This document shows, in pieces, positions 43,306 to 52,262 of a stretch of DNA of 64,000 nucleotides. The notes beneath the pieces are model-generated. The model was not told where the DNA came from, did not search any database, and saw nothing but the letters and a program-made list of their open reading frames with translations. Origin of the DNA: PFJX01 sp963713085 (GTDB taxonomy: Bacteria; Pseudomonadota; Gammaproteobacteria; Burkholderiales; Thiobacillaceae); NCBI GenBank assembly GCA_963713085.1, contig CAVQKQ010000024.1:62001-126000 (forward strand), in the 5' to 3' direction. The translations under genes were made by a program, and so were the position numbers. Every line of letters starts with the position of its first letter. Within the stretch, counting starts at the first letter, position 1.

Positions 43306-44757
43306 TCAAGCCGCGAACAGGGCCATGAACTCGTTCACCGGGGTGGCTTCCAGCTTCTCCTGATCACCGCACAGGGCATTCAGCGCGGCGCATTTATTGG
43401 GCGGGAGCCTGTCGGCGATGGCGGCCTCGAACTTCTTCACCAGCACCGGCATGCCCTCGGCCCGGCGCAGGCGGTGGCCGATGGGGGCGTCGATGCTGAC
43501 CTTCCCGGTGCTGCTGCCGTCCTTGAAGTACACCTGCACGCTGTTGCCGATGAAACGTTTGCCCGCTTCCAGGTATTCACTTGAGAAACGCGGGTTTTCC
43601 CTGACCGTCGTCAGGGCACGCAAGCGGTCGATGCGCGGATCGGCGGCACCCGCGTCGGTGTAGTCGGCGGCGGTCAGGCTGCCCTTGATCAGGGGCACAG
43701 CCACCATGTACTGGATGCAGTGATCCCGGTCGGCGTAGTTGTTCATGGGGCCGGTCTTGTCGATGATGCGGCAACCGGCCTCCTGGGTCTCGATCTCGAT
43801 GCGCTCGATCTGGTCGAGCCGGTCCTTCACCTGGGGATGCAGTTGCAGGGCGCATTCCACCGCGGTCTGGGCGTGGAACTCGGCGGGGAAACTGATCTTG
43901 AACAGGATGTTTTCCATCACGTAGCTGCCGAAGCCCTGGCTGAATTTCAGCTCGTTGCCCCGGAACAGGCTGTCCTGGAAACCCCACGTCTTGGCGGTGA
44001 GGGCAGACGGGTAGCCCATCTCGCCGGTGAGGCAGATCAGGGCCAGACGCACGCCACGGGAACTGGCGTCCCCCGCCGCCCAGGATTTGCGCGAGCCGGT
44101 GTTGGGGGCGTGGCGGTAGGTGCGCAGCGAGCAGCCGTCGATCCAGGCGTGCGACAGGGCATTGAGCACCTCCTCGCGGCTGCCGCCCAGCAGCTTCGCG
44201 GCCACGCCGGCTGAGGCGATGCGCACCAGCATGACGTGGTCCAGCCCCACCCGGTTGAAGGCGTTCTCCAGGGCGGTGACCCCCTGGATCTCGTGGGCCT
44301 GGATCATGGCCATGAGCACGTCCTTCATGGTCAGGGGTGCCTTGCCTTCGCTGATGCGCTTGCGCGAGAGCCAGTCGGCGATGCCCAGAATGGCGCCCAG
44401 GTTGTCGGAGGGGTGGCCCCATTCGGCGGCCAGCCAGGTGTCATTGAAGTCCAGGAAGCGCACCAGGCAGCCGATGTCCCAGGCCGCCTTGACCGGGTCC
44501 AGCTCATAGGCGGTGCCGGGAACCCGGGTGCCGCCGGGCAAGGATGCGCCGGGCACCACGGGCCCCAGCAACTTGGTGCATTCCGGATAGTCCAGGGCCA
44601 TCAGGGCGCAGGCCAGGGAGTCCATCAGGCAGTAGCGGGCGGTTTCCATGGCCAACCTGGACTGGCCGGCGTCGTAGTCCATGACGTAATCTGCCATGGC
44701 TTGCAGGACGGTGTCGAAGGGTGGGCGCTCGGCGGAGCGGATGTCGTGGGCGGACAT
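43306..44757 (-). CDS. prpD: 2-methylcitrate dehydratase PrpD
   Basis: 483 residues of the MmgE/PrpD family. The ATG at 44757 is chosen because AAGGAA precedes it and the reading frame further upstream is only repeat sequence. Diagnostic segments: FLDFNDTWLAAEWGHPSDNLGAIL, NRVGLDHVMLVRIASAGVAAKLLGG, SHAWIDGCSLRTYRHAPNTGSRKSWAAGDA and FPAEFHAQTAVE. It dehydrates 2-methylcitrate to 2-methyl-cis-aconitate in the methylcitrate cycle for propionate use. Last gene of prpE-B-C-D; a repeat-rich 132-bp gap separates it from prpC. Confidence 0.95.
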   Translation of the reverse strand: MSAHDIRSAERPPFDTVLQAMADYVMDYDAGQSRLAMETARYCLMDSLACALMALDYPECTKLLGPVVPGASLPGGTRVPGTAYELDPVKAAWDIGCLVRFLDFNDTWLAAEWGHPSDNLGAILGIADWLSRKRISEGKAPLTMKDVLMAMIQAHEIQGVTALENAFNRVGLDHVMLVRIASAGVAAKLLGGSREEVLNALSHAWIDGCSLRTYRHAPNTGSRKSWAAGDASSRGVRLALICLTGEMGYPSALTAKTWGFQDSLFRGNELKFSQGFGSYVMENILFKISFPAEFHAQTAVECALQLHPQVKDRLDQIERIEIETQEAGCRIIDKTGPMNNYADRDHCIQYMVAVPLIKGSLTAADYTDAGAADPRIDRLRALTTVRENPRFSSEYLEAGKRFIGNSVQVYFKDGSSTGKVSIDAPIGHRLRRAEGMPVLVKKFEAAIADRLPPNKCAALNALCGDQEKLEATPVNEFMALFAA

Positions 44758-44790
44758 GGGTAATTCCTTTGTTGGAAGGAGCGATGTGTT

Positions 44791-44826
44791 CTCCCTCTCC
44801 CGCCGGGAGAGGGCCGGGGTGAGGGA
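44791..44826. repeat. Dispersed palindromic repeat, prpC-prpD junction (copy 1)
   Basis: Core CTCTCCCGCCGGGAGAG is an inverted repeat, followed by GGCCGGGGTGAGGGA. The same family occurs at 44852-44889, 46069-46098, 47016-47058 and 57928-58004. It has the look of the common intergenic palindromes of beta/gammaproteobacteria. Confidence 0.8.
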
Positions 44827-44851
44827 ACAAGCGGTTGCTACCGGGTACATT

Positions 44852-44889
44852 GCTCCCTCTCCCCTTCCCTCCCCCAAGGGGGGAGGGGG
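44852..44889. repeat. Dispersed palindromic repeat, prpC-prpD junction (copy 2)
   Basis: CCCTCCCCC and GGGGGAGGG pair across a short loop, immediately beyond the prpC stop codon at 44890. It could reduce readthrough into prpD or protect the prpC message, giving different levels of the two proteins. Confidence 0.75.
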
Positions 44890-46050
44890 TTAAGGTCTCT
44901 GATCAATAGGTACGAACTTCAAATTCTCCGGGCCGGTGTAGTTGGCGGATGGGCGGATGATCTTCCCGTCGATGCGCTGTTCGATCACGTGGGCGGCCCA
45001 GCCGGTGGTGCGGGAGATGATGAACAGCGGGGTGAACATGGCGGTGGGCACGCCCATCATGGCGTAGGACACCGAGGAGAACCAATCCAGGTTGGGAAAC
45101 AGGTTCTTGATCTCCTTCATCACCGTCTCCAGCCGGTCCGCGACGTCGTAGAGCTTGAGGTTGCCGGCATGGTCCGCCAGGCGTTTTGCCACCGACTTGA
45201 TCACTACGTTGCGCGGATCGGAAATCGTGTAGACCGGATGGCCGAAACCGATGATGACCTCCTTTTTCTCCAGCACCCGCTGGCGGATGTCCGCCTCGGC
45301 CTCATCCGGCGTGTCGTAGCGGGACTGGATGCCGAAGGCCGCCTCGTTGGCGCCGCCGTGCTTGGGTCCGCGCAGAGCACCGATGGCGCCGGTGATGGCG
45401 GAATACATGTCCGATCCCGTGCCGGCGATGACCCGGGCGGTGAAGGTGGAAGCATTGAATTCGTGCTCGGCGTAGAGGATCAGTGAGGTATGCATGGCCC
45501 GCACCCAGATTTCCGGGGGAGGCGCACCGTGCAGCAGGTGCAGGAAATGGCCGCCGATGCTGTCGTCGTCGGTCTGGCATTCGACGCGCCGGCCGTTGTG
45601 GCTGTAGTGGTACCAATACAGCAGGGCGGAACCCAGGCTGGCGATGAGACGGTCGGCGATGTGGCGCGCCCCCGCAACCGGCTGCTTTTCCTCCTCCGGC
45701 AGCAGGCAGCCCAGGGCGGACACGGCGCTGCGCATCACGTCCATGGGGTGGGCCGAGGCGGGCAGTTGTTCCAGCATCCCCATCAGGACCGCCGGCAGGC
45801 AGCGCAGGCTCCTGAGCCTGGTCTTGTAGGCCTTGAGTTCGGCCCGGTTGGGGAAATGGCCGTGGATCAGCAGGTGGGCCACCTCCTCGAATTCGCACAC
45901 GTCGGCGATGTCCAGGATGTCGTAGCCTCGGTAGTGCAGGTCGTTGCCGGTGCGGCCCACGGTGCAAAGTGCCGAATTGCCGGCCACCACGCCGGACAGG
46001 GCCACGGATTTCTTGGGCTTGGGGGCGGCGCTCGTTGGGGTCTCGCTCAT
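44890..46050 (-). CDS. prpC: 2-methylcitrate synthase PrpC
   Basis: 386 residues of the citrate synthase superfamily, short form typical of PrpC. Catalytic motifs: GALRGPKHGGANEAAFG with the first His, GFGHPVYTISDPRN with the second, and the Asp region LFPNLDWFSSVSYAMMGVP; ASTFTARVIAGTGSDMYSAITGAI and a C-terminal RPSANYTGP are PrpC-like. It condenses propionyl-CoA with oxaloacetate in the cytosol. Sits between prpB and prpD in the operon. Confidence 0.95.
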   Translation of the reverse strand: MSETPTSAAPKPKKSVALSGVVAGNSALCTVGRTGNDLHYRGYDILDIADVCEFEEVAHLLIHGHFPNRAELKAYKTRLRSLRCLPAVLMGMLEQLPASAHPMDVMRSAVSALGCLLPEEEKQPVAGARHIADRLIASLGSALLYWYHYSHNGRRVECQTDDDSIGGHFLHLLHGAPPPEIWVRAMHTSLILYAEHEFNASTFTARVIAGTGSDMYSAITGAIGALRGPKHGGANEAAFGIQSRYDTPDEAEADIRQRVLEKKEVIIGFGHPVYTISDPRNVVIKSVAKRLADHAGNLKLYDVADRLETVMKEIKNLFPNLDWFSSVSYAMMGVPTAMFTPLFIISRTTGWAAHVIEQRIDGKIIRPSANYTGPENLKFVPIDQRP

Positions 46051-46068
46051 GTCGTCTCCTTGGTTAAG

Positions 46069-46098
46069 CTCCCCCCGCCCGCAGGCAGGAGAGGGAGA
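46069..46098. repeat. Dispersed palindromic repeat, prpB-prpC junction
   Basis: A truncated, imperfect member of the same CT/GA-rich palindrome family lying between prpB and prpC. Confidence 0.6.
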
Positions 46099-46101
46099 AA
46101 A

Positions 46102-46989
46102 TCACTCCTTGTCGATATCGAACAATGCGTCCAGCTTCTGCTCATAGCTGTGGTAATCCAGATGTTCGTACAACTCCGTGCGGGTCTGCATGGCATCCAG
46201 GACATGCTTCTGAGTGCCTTCCCTGCGGATGGCTCCGTACACCTCCAATGCCGCCTTGGCCATGGCGCGGAAGGCGGACAAGGGGTACAGCACCAGTCCC
46301 ACGCCCACGCCGCGCAACTCGTCCACCGTGAACAAAGGCGTGGCGCCGAACTCGGTGATGTTGGCCAGGATAGGCACCCGCACCGCCTTGGCGAAGGCAT
46401 CGTATTGGGCCAGTTCGGTCATGGCCTCCGGGAAGATCATATCGGCGCCCGCGTCCACGCAGGCACAAGCCCGGTCGATGGCGGACTGAAGCCCCTCGGC
46501 TTGCAGGGCGTCGGTGCGGGCCATGATGACGAAGTCCGGGTCGATCCTGGCGTCCACCGCCGCCTTCACCCGGTCGACCATTTCCGCCTGGGACACGATG
46601 GCCTTGCCGGGCCGGTGGCCGCAACGCTTCTGCATCACCTGGTCCTCGATGTGCACCGCCGCCACGCCGGCCCGGGTCAGTGCCCGCACCGCCCTGGCGA
46701 TATTGAAGGCGCCGCCCCAGCCGGTGTCGATGTCCACCAGCAGAGGTAAAGGTGTCACATCGGTGATGCGGCGGGCATCCACCAGCACGTCTTCCAGGGT
46801 GGTTATGCCCAGGTCGGGCATGCCGCAGGAACCGGCCGCCACCCCACCGCCGGAGAGGTACAGGGCCCTGAAGCCGGAATGCTCGGCCAGCAGGGCCGCG
46901 TAGGCATTGATGGCGCCGACCACCTGGAGCGGTTTCTCGGCGGTGACGGCGGCGCGGAAGCACGCGCCTGCGGAAGAGGGTTGGGTCAT
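46102..46989 (-). CDS. prpB: 2-methylisocitrate lyase PrpB
   Basis: 295 residues of the isocitrate lyase/PEP mutase superfamily. QKRCGHRPGK carries the catalytic Cys in the KRCGH motif; LVDIDTGWGGAFNIARAV and VHIEDQ supply Mg-binding acids; MARTDALQAEGLQSAIDRA and MIFPEAMTEL complete the PrpB pattern. It cleaves 2-methylisocitrate to pyruvate and succinate, the last step of the methylcitrate cycle. Confidence 0.96.
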   Translation of the reverse strand: MTQPSSAGACFRAAVTAEKPLQVVGAINAYAALLAEHSGFRALYLSGGGVAAGSCGMPDLGITTLEDVLVDARRITDVTPLPLLVDIDTGWGGAFNIARAVRALTRAGVAAVHIEDQVMQKRCGHRPGKAIVSQAEMVDRVKAAVDARIDPDFVIMARTDALQAEGLQSAIDRACACVDAGADMIFPEAMTELAQYDAFAKAVRVPILANITEFGATPLFTVDELRGVGVGLVLYPLSAFRAMAKAALEVYGAIRREGTQKHVLDAMQTRTELYEHLDYHSYEQKLDALFDIDKE

Positions 46990-47015
46990 GACATGTTCCT
47001 TACAGATCCTTGGGT

Positions 47016-47058
47016 CTTCCCCTCCCCCGCAGGCGGGGGAGGGTTGGGGAGAGGGAGA
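47016..47058. repeat. Dispersed palindromic repeat, prpE-prpB junction
   Basis: CCTCCCCCGC (47021-47030) and GCGGGGGAGG (47033-47042) form a perfect 10-bp stem with a 2-base loop, followed by GGTTGGGGAGAGGGA. It lies directly beyond the prpE stop. Confidence 0.85.
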
Positions 47059-47061
47059 TAT

Positions 47062-48966
47062 TTACTTGCCCACCGCCTTCCGGATTTCCTCCAATGCGTT
47101 GGGATCGTCCAAAGTGGATAAATCGCCGGTCTCCCGCCCCTCCGCCAAGGCCTGAATGGAACGGCGCAGCAGCTTGCCGGAACGAGTCTTGGGCAGGGTG
47201 GTGACGAAATACAGCCTGTGGGGCTTGGCCACCGCCCCCAGCAGTTCCGCCACCTTGGCGATGCATTCCCTTTCCAGGGCGGCGCGGCCCGTCTCGTCGG
47301 CGATGCGCGCCGGGTCCTTGACGGTGCAGAAGCCCACCGGCACCTGCCCTTTCACCTCGTCGCGGAGGCCCACCACGGCCACCTCGGCGATGGCGGGGTG
47401 GGCCTGCAGGGCCTCCTCGATCTCCCGGGTGCCCAGCCTGTGGCCGGCGGTATTGATGACGTCGTCGGTGCGGCCCAGGATGAAGAAGTAGCCGTCCTGG
47501 TCCCGCAAGGCCCAGTCGGAGGAGCTGTACAGCAGTTCCTTTTCAAACTGGCCGAAATAGCTGTCTATGAAACGCCGGTCATCCCCCCACACGGTGGACA
47601 GGCAGCCCGGCGGCAGAGGGGGCACCACGGTCAGCACCCCCTTCTCGTTGGCACCACACTCGGCGCCGGTCATCTCGTCGACTATCCGGATGTCGAACCC
47701 GTAGGCGGGGAAGCCGGGCGAGCCGTAGCGGTTGGGCTGCATCTTGTCGCCACCCTCCACGCCGGGCAGGTAGGTCAGCATGGCCCAGCCGGTCTCGGTC
47801 TGCCAGTAGTGGTCCAGCACCGGCACCCCCAGGCCCTCGCTGATCCAGCGGGAGGTGGGCTCGTCCAGGGGTTCGCCGGCCAGGAACAGGTAGCGCAGGC
47901 TGGAAAGGTCGTATTTCTTCAGCCAGGCGGGATCCTGTTTCTTCAGTACCCGGATGGCGGTGGGCGAGGAGAACATGGTGGTCACCTTGTAGTCCTGGAC
48001 GATCCGCCACCACACGCCGGGATCGGGGCGGATGGGCAACCCCTCGTAAACGATGGTCGTCATGCCGTGGATCAGGGGACCGTAGACTATGTAGCTGTGG
48101 CCCACCACCCAGCCGATGTCCGAGGTGGTGAACATGGTCTCGCCGGGCCGGGCGTCGTAGACGTACCGCATGGTGGACGCCAGGGCCACCGCGTAGCCGC
48201 CCACGTCGCGTTGCACGCCTTTGGGCTTGCCGGTGGTGCCGCTGGTGTAGAGGATGTAGCTGGGCTGGTTGGATTCCAGCCAGGTCACCGGCACCTCCAC
48301 GTCGCGGAACTCGTCGCGCATGTCCCAGTAGTCCACGTCCCGTCCAAGCACCACCCGCATGTCCGGGTCCAGGCCGCGGTCGACGATGAGCACCTTGGGC
48401 GGCGGGAATGCCGCCTCGCGGATGGCCTCATCCACAAGGTGCTTGTAAGGAACCGGCTTGCCGCCGCGCATGCCGGCATCGGCGCAGATCAGAAGGCAGG
48501 GCTTGGCATCGTCGATGCGCAGGGCCAGGTTGTGGGCGGCGAAGCCGCCGAACACCACGGAATGCACCGCGCCCAGCCGGGCGCAGGCCAGCATGCAGAA
48601 GATGGATTCGGCGATCATGGGCATGTAGATCACCACCCGTTCGCCCTGCCTCACCCCCAGGCTGCGCAACACGCCGGCACATCGATTCACCTCCCGGTGC
48701 AACTCCCCAAAAGTGAACTGTCGGGTTTCGCCGGTCTCGCTGGAAATGTAGATCAGTGCCGGCTGCTCGGCCCGCGTGGCCAGGTGCCGGTCCACCGCGT
48801 TGTGGCAGAGGTTGGTCTCGCCCCCTACGAACCAGCGGCGGAACGGTGGATGACTGTAATCGAGGATCTGCTCCGGGGGCTTGCGCCAGTCGATCAGGCG
48901 AGCCTGGTCGCCCCAGAACCCTTCCGGATCGCCGATGGAGCGGCGATAAAGGTCTTCGTAATTCAC
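47062..48966 (-). CDS. prpE: Propionate--CoA ligase PrpE
   Basis: 634 residues from a GTG at 48966, preceded by a strong GGAGGAG; this start aligns with the conserved YEDLYRRSI...PEGFWGDQARLIDW opening. An ATG at 49020 would add 18 unrelated residues. Adenylate-forming motifs: ILYTSGTTGKPKGVQRD, the A5-like HYWQTETGWAM, SSDWALRDQDGYFFILGRTDDVIN, and the catalytic lysine region PKTRSGKLLRR. It makes propionyl-CoA through propionyl-AMP. It heads the prp operon; the similar Acs acetyl-CoA synthetase is the alternative, but the gene context favours PrpE. Confidence 0.95.
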   Translation of the reverse strand: MNYEDLYRRSIGDPEGFWGDQARLIDWRKPPEQILDYSHPPFRRWFVGGETNLCHNAVDRHLATRAEQPALIYISSETGETRQFTFGELHREVNRCAGVLRSLGVRQGERVVIYMPMIAESIFCMLACARLGAVHSVVFGGFAAHNLALRIDDAKPCLLICADAGMRGGKPVPYKHLVDEAIREAAFPPPKVLIVDRGLDPDMRVVLGRDVDYWDMRDEFRDVEVPVTWLESNQPSYILYTSGTTGKPKGVQRDVGGYAVALASTMRYVYDARPGETMFTTSDIGWVVGHSYIVYGPLIHGMTTIVYEGLPIRPDPGVWWRIVQDYKVTTMFSSPTAIRVLKKQDPAWLKKYDLSSLRYLFLAGEPLDEPTSRWISEGLGVPVLDHYWQTETGWAMLTYLPGVEGGDKMQPNRYGSPGFPAYGFDIRIVDEMTGAECGANEKGVLTVVPPLPPGCLSTVWGDDRRFIDSYFGQFEKELLYSSSDWALRDQDGYFFILGRTDDVINTAGHRLGTREIEEALQAHPAIAEVAVVGLRDEVKGQVPVGFCTVKDPARIADETGRAALERECIAKVAELLGAVAKPHRLYFVTTLPKTRSGKLLRRSIQALAEGRETGDLSTLDDPNALEEIRKAVGK

Positions 48967-48990
48967 TGTCGTCTCCTCCGGATGAGTCCG

Positions 48991-49019
48991 GTTATATATG
49001 CGTACAAATGATGCACGCA
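48991..49019 (-). promoter_or_regulatory. Candidate prp promoter/operator
   Basis: A dyad with arms TGCGTACA (48999-49006) and TGCACGCA (49012-49019), 7 of 8 bases complementary, lies 33 bp upstream of the prpE start. On the minus strand it adjoins a TATATAAC (-10-like) at 48991-48998. A related GCAC/GTGC pairing overlaps it to the right. This looks like an operator next to a sigma-70 -10 box; regulator unknown (no prpR in the window). Confidence 0.45.
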
Positions 49020-49107
49020 TTGTGCGCTGCAGTGAATTCTGGGGCCAAAGTTCTCAAAGCGGCATGAACTTGATTAAACCTTATTATTAATATTGGCTAT
49101 CGCCTAT

Positions 49108-49156
49108 GAACCTAGCCTTAGATTCATCTAAGGTTCGTACCCTAAATATCCTAGGG
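49108..49156. promoter_or_regulatory. Two dyads in the prpE / GGDEF-gene divergent region
   Basis: CCTTAGAT (49116-49123) and ATCTAAGG (49126-49133) form a perfect 8-bp inverted repeat with a 2-base spacer, framed by GAACCT and AGGTTC. A second, CCCTA-N7-TAGGG, spans 49140-49156. The surrounding sequence is AT-rich, as expected for a promoter region between divergent genes. Likely regulator-binding sites; which gene they control is unknown. Nothing else is seen in the 48967-49283 gap except the short frame listed separately. Confidence 0.45.
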
Positions 49157-49218
49157 CAAATTCCGATAATCTATCTGGGTCGTTCTATTGACCGACTCGG
49201 AAGGAGACATTCCGCATC

Positions 49219-49299
49219 ATGTTTTCAAGGCATGCATTTCGTCCCGGAAGCCCTCTCGCGCGCATCATGATGAAAATCGCCGGATGGGTCTTCCCGTGA
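49219..49299 (+). CDS. Possible 26-codon leader peptide
   Basis: ATG at 49219 with AAGGAGA about 11 bases upstream opens a 26-residue frame that ends in TGA at 49297-49299. Its last bases GTGA overlap an in-frame GTG (49296) of the large sensor gene, the layout of translational coupling. The peptide has no recognised similarity. It may simply be a chance frame; the good ribosome site is the only positive evidence. Confidence 0.3.
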   Translation: MFSRHAFRPGSPLARIMMKIAGWVFP

Positions 49300-52262
49300 C
49301 CACGCCATCCAATTCCAAGTTCGGGTTTTGGCGGCACTTCCTGCCCATCTTCCTACCCGTGGCCCTGGCCATCCTGGTCCTGCTGGGCTACCTTTACCGG
49401 CAGGCTCAGGAAGCCAGCCTGCTGGAGATCAAGAACGAGGAACGCCTGCACATCGAGACCGGCGCCCAGTTTCTGGTCAAGGATTTGCGGGTGGTCAAAG
49501 GGGACGTCCTGCTGGTCGCCGGCCTGGACAGCCTGAAACGCGCCATTGAGACACCCAGCCCGGAAAATCTTGAGCGACTCGCAGGCGATTTCACCACCCT
49601 GTCCCAGGGCCGTTCCGTGTACGACCAGGTCCGCTGGCTGGATGAAACCGGTCGGGAGCGGGTCAGGGTGAACTTCCAGGCAGGCAAGGCCTATGCGGTG
49701 CCGGAGGAACAGCTCCAGGACAAGCATGCGCGGTACTACTTCATCGCCACCCAGAAACTCCGGGCCGGCGTGTTGTATATCTCGGATTTCGATCTCAACG
49801 TGGAAAACGGCCGGCTCGAGATTCCCCACAAACCCACGCTGCGGCTGGCCACGCCCGTGTTCGACCAGGCCGGCACACGACGCGGTATCGTCATCATCAA
49901 CTACCTGGGCAAGCACCTGTTGGATTCGCTGGCGGCCGACATCTATACCGATGTTCCCCAGGGCAAGCACCTGCTCCTCAACCAGGACGGGTACTGGCTT
50001 AGATCGCCCCGGCCCGAGGAAGAATGGGGCTTCATGCTCGGCCGCAAGGAAACCTTCGGCAATCGCCATCCCGAGGTGTGGATGCGGATGCGGGCCACCG
50101 CCCAGGGCCAGGTATTGGATGACTCCGGCCTGTGGTCCTTCATCACCATCCGGCCCGAAAATAGCGGAGACGAAGCCACGGGCAGCGACCTTGCCGCCGC
50201 GGCCGATTCGGCATCCGGCAACGCAACCGGGTACTGGAAAGCCGTGTCCTGGATCCCCACTCGGGAACTGGACCGGCTGACCGCCGCCTCGGCCCGTTCC
50301 TGGTTGATCCTGGGGACGGTTTTCATGGCGTTCGTGGCGATCATCAGCGGCCGACTCGCGGTGGACCAGCAGCGGCGCAAGCTGGCCGAGACGACGTTGC
50401 GCGATCTCAACCGTTCCCTGGAACGGCAGGTGGAGGAACGCACCCAGCGGCTGCGCCAGCAGGAGGCCAAATTCCACGCCCTGGTGGACAACTCCCCCGA
50501 GGGCATCCTGTTTACGGACGGCCTGGGCAACATCAGCTTCGCCTCGAACCAGGCGCTGTCCATCCTCGGATTCGGGCAGGAGAGCATGGTCCTGGGCCGC
50601 CATATCCTGGGGTTCGCCGCGCCCGACCACATGGAGAAGGCCAAGGCCTATCTGGGCGCACTGTATGCCGATGAAGCCCATGGCCCGTTCATGTTCGAGG
50701 CCACGCGCGAAGACGCTTCCCGGATTTGGCTGGAGATCAATGGCGATGTCCAGTTCGGCAAGGAAGGCGACATCACCGACATGGTGTTCCTGATTCGCGA
50801 CATCAGCGGCCGCAAGCGCGGCGAACAGGAACTGAAAGACGCCGAACAGCGATTCCACACCCTGGTGGCCAACATTCCGGGCATGGTCTACCGTTGCGAA
50901 CTGCATGCGCCGTGGCGCCTGTTCTACGTCAGCGAGGGCTGCGAGTCCCTCACGGGCAATACGGCGGAAACCTTTCTGAACCCGCAACATCCGCTCGAAT
51001 ACATCAACATCATTCTGGAAGAAGACCGGCCCGAGGTGGAAAGGGCCGTGGAAGAAGCCATCAGGCTGCAACGGCACTATCACATGGACTACCGTATCCG
51101 GCGCGCCGACGGCAACCTGCGCTGGGTGCACGAAAGGGGCCGCGCCCATTACGAGACGGACGGCACACCAGCACACCTGGACGGCGTCATCCTGGACATC
51201 ACCGAACGCAAGCAGGCCGAGCAGGCCATTCAGCTCGCCAACAAACGGCTGGAAGATTCCTATGGCGCTCTCCAGGCCTACAGTCTGGACCTGGCCCGGA
51301 TCAACGAGATGAACGAACTGCTCCAGAGCTGCCAGGACGCGTCGGAGGCGTACCAGGTCGTGGGACAGGCCGCCCACAACCTGAGGCTTGGCACCGGCGG
51401 CGCATTGGCCGTCGTCACCCAGCGCGGACACTATCTGGAAACCGTCGCGAACTGGGGAGACGGCGCCGGCATGAGCGACCGCTTCGAGCTCGAACAATGC
51501 TGGTCCCTGCGCAAGGGACAGCGCCACGCCGTCTTCGATATGGACAAAGGCCCTCATTGCAGCCATTTCCAGGACCGGCCGGACACCCCCTACATCTGCA
51601 CGCCGATGACCAGCCAGGGCGAAAACATCGGACTGATCACGGTCCGCTTCAGGCCGGACACCTTGCAGGAGGAGCTGTTGCGGGTCAGGCAACTCGTCAC
51701 CACCCTGAGCGATTCCCTCAAGCTGGCCCTGCATAACATCCGGCTCAGGGAGGACCTGCACGAACAGGCCACCCGCGACCCCCTGACCGGCCTGTACAAC
51801 CGGCGCTACCTGGACGAAACCCTGCCGCGCGAACTGCACCGCTGCCTGAGGGAAGGCATCCCCCTCGCCCTCGCGATGCTGGACATCGACCACTTCAAGC
51901 GCTTCAACGACACCTGGGGCCATGAGGCGGGCGACCTGGCCCTGGTGGAAGTCGCCAGGATACTCAGGGAAAACCTCCGCGCCTCGGACATCGCCTGCCG
52001 CTACGGCGGGGAGGAATTGGTGGCGGTAATGCCCGGTGCGGACCAGCAGGAGGCCCGCGAGCGGATCGAGAAGATCGCCGCCCGCATGCGCAGCATGGAC
52101 CTTTCCATACACGACCAGAACCTCCCCCCCATCACATTTTCCGCGGGCCTGGCCTTCACCCCTGAAAATGGCGACGGCGCCGACGCCCTGATCCATGCCG
52201 CCGACCAAGCCCTGTACGCGGCCAAGGCGGCGGGCCGAGACCGCATCATCCTGGCCGGATAG
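49284..52262 (+). CDS. Membrane sensor diguanylate cyclase (cache-like, PAS, PAS, GAF-like, GGDEF)
   Basis: About 992 residues. A first membrane span (HFLPIFLPVALAILVLLGYLY), a periplasmic cache-like sensor domain of ~280 residues, and a second span (SWLILGTVFMAFVAIISG) come first. A coiled linker, a PAS domain (FHALVDNSPEGILFTDGLGN), a second PAS/PAC (FHTLVANIPGMVYRCELHAP ... LDGVILDITERK), a GAF-like region and a C-terminal GGDEF domain (RDPLTGLYNRRYLDE; active loop YGGEELVAVMPG) follow. GGEEL is an accepted active variant, so it should make cyclic-di-GMP. Start is uncertain: ATG 49284, GTG 49296 (coupled to the leader frame) or TTG 49188. Divergent from prpE; it may link a periplasmic cue to exopolysaccharide control. 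Confidence 0.9.
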   Translation: MGLPVTTPSNSKFGFWRHFLPIFLPVALAILVLLGYLYRQAQEASLLEIKNEERLHIETGAQFLVKDLRVVKGDVLLVAGLDSLKRAIETPSPENLERLAGDFTTLSQGRSVYDQVRWLDETGRERVRVNFQAGKAYAVPEEQLQDKHARYYFIATQKLRAGVLYISDFDLNVENGRLEIPHKPTLRLATPVFDQAGTRRGIVIINYLGKHLLDSLAADIYTDVPQGKHLLLNQDGYWLRSPRPEEEWGFMLGRKETFGNRHPEVWMRMRATAQGQVLDDSGLWSFITIRPENSGDEATGSDLAAAADSASGNATGYWKAVSWIPTRELDRLTAASARSWLILGTVFMAFVAIISGRLAVDQQRRKLAETTLRDLNRSLERQVEERTQRLRQQEAKFHALVDNSPEGILFTDGLGNISFASNQALSILGFGQESMVLGRHILGFAAPDHMEKAKAYLGALYADEAHGPFMFEATREDASRIWLEINGDVQFGKEGDITDMVFLIRDISGRKRGEQELKDAEQRFHTLVANIPGMVYRCELHAPWRLFYVSEGCESLTGNTAETFLNPQHPLEYINIILEEDRPEVERAVEEAIRLQRHYHMDYRIRRADGNLRWVHERGRAHYETDGTPAHLDGVILDITERKQAEQAIQLANKRLEDSYGALQAYSLDLARINEMNELLQSCQDASEAYQVVGQAAHNLRLGTGGALAVVTQRGHYLETVANWGDGAGMSDRFELEQCWSLRKGQRHAVFDMDKGPHCSHFQDRPDTPYICTPMTSQGENIGLITVRFRPDTLQEELLRVRQLVTTLSDSLKLALHNIRLREDLHEQATRDPLTGLYNRRYLDETLPRELHRCLREGIPLALAMLDIDHFKRFNDTWGHEAGDLALVEVARILRENLRASDIACRYGGEELVAVMPGADQQEARERIEKIAARMRSMDLSIHDQNLPPITFSAGLAFTPENGDGADALIHAADQALYAAKAAGRDRIILAG

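Noticed and set aside
47062..48966. Acetyl-CoA synthetase (acs)
   Set aside because: The N-terminal sequence, length (634) and position at the head of prpB-prpC-prpD favour PrpE.
47218..49011. 597-codon frame antisense to prpE
   Set aside because: Shadow of the well-conserved propionyl-CoA synthetase; His/Gly-rich with no recognisable motif.
49353..52208. Very long open frame (951 codons) antisense to the GGDEF gene
   Set aside because: It is the complement of a GC-rich gene with clear cache/PAS/GGDEF domains; the antisense translation shows no domain and has a biased Gly/Val/Gln composition.
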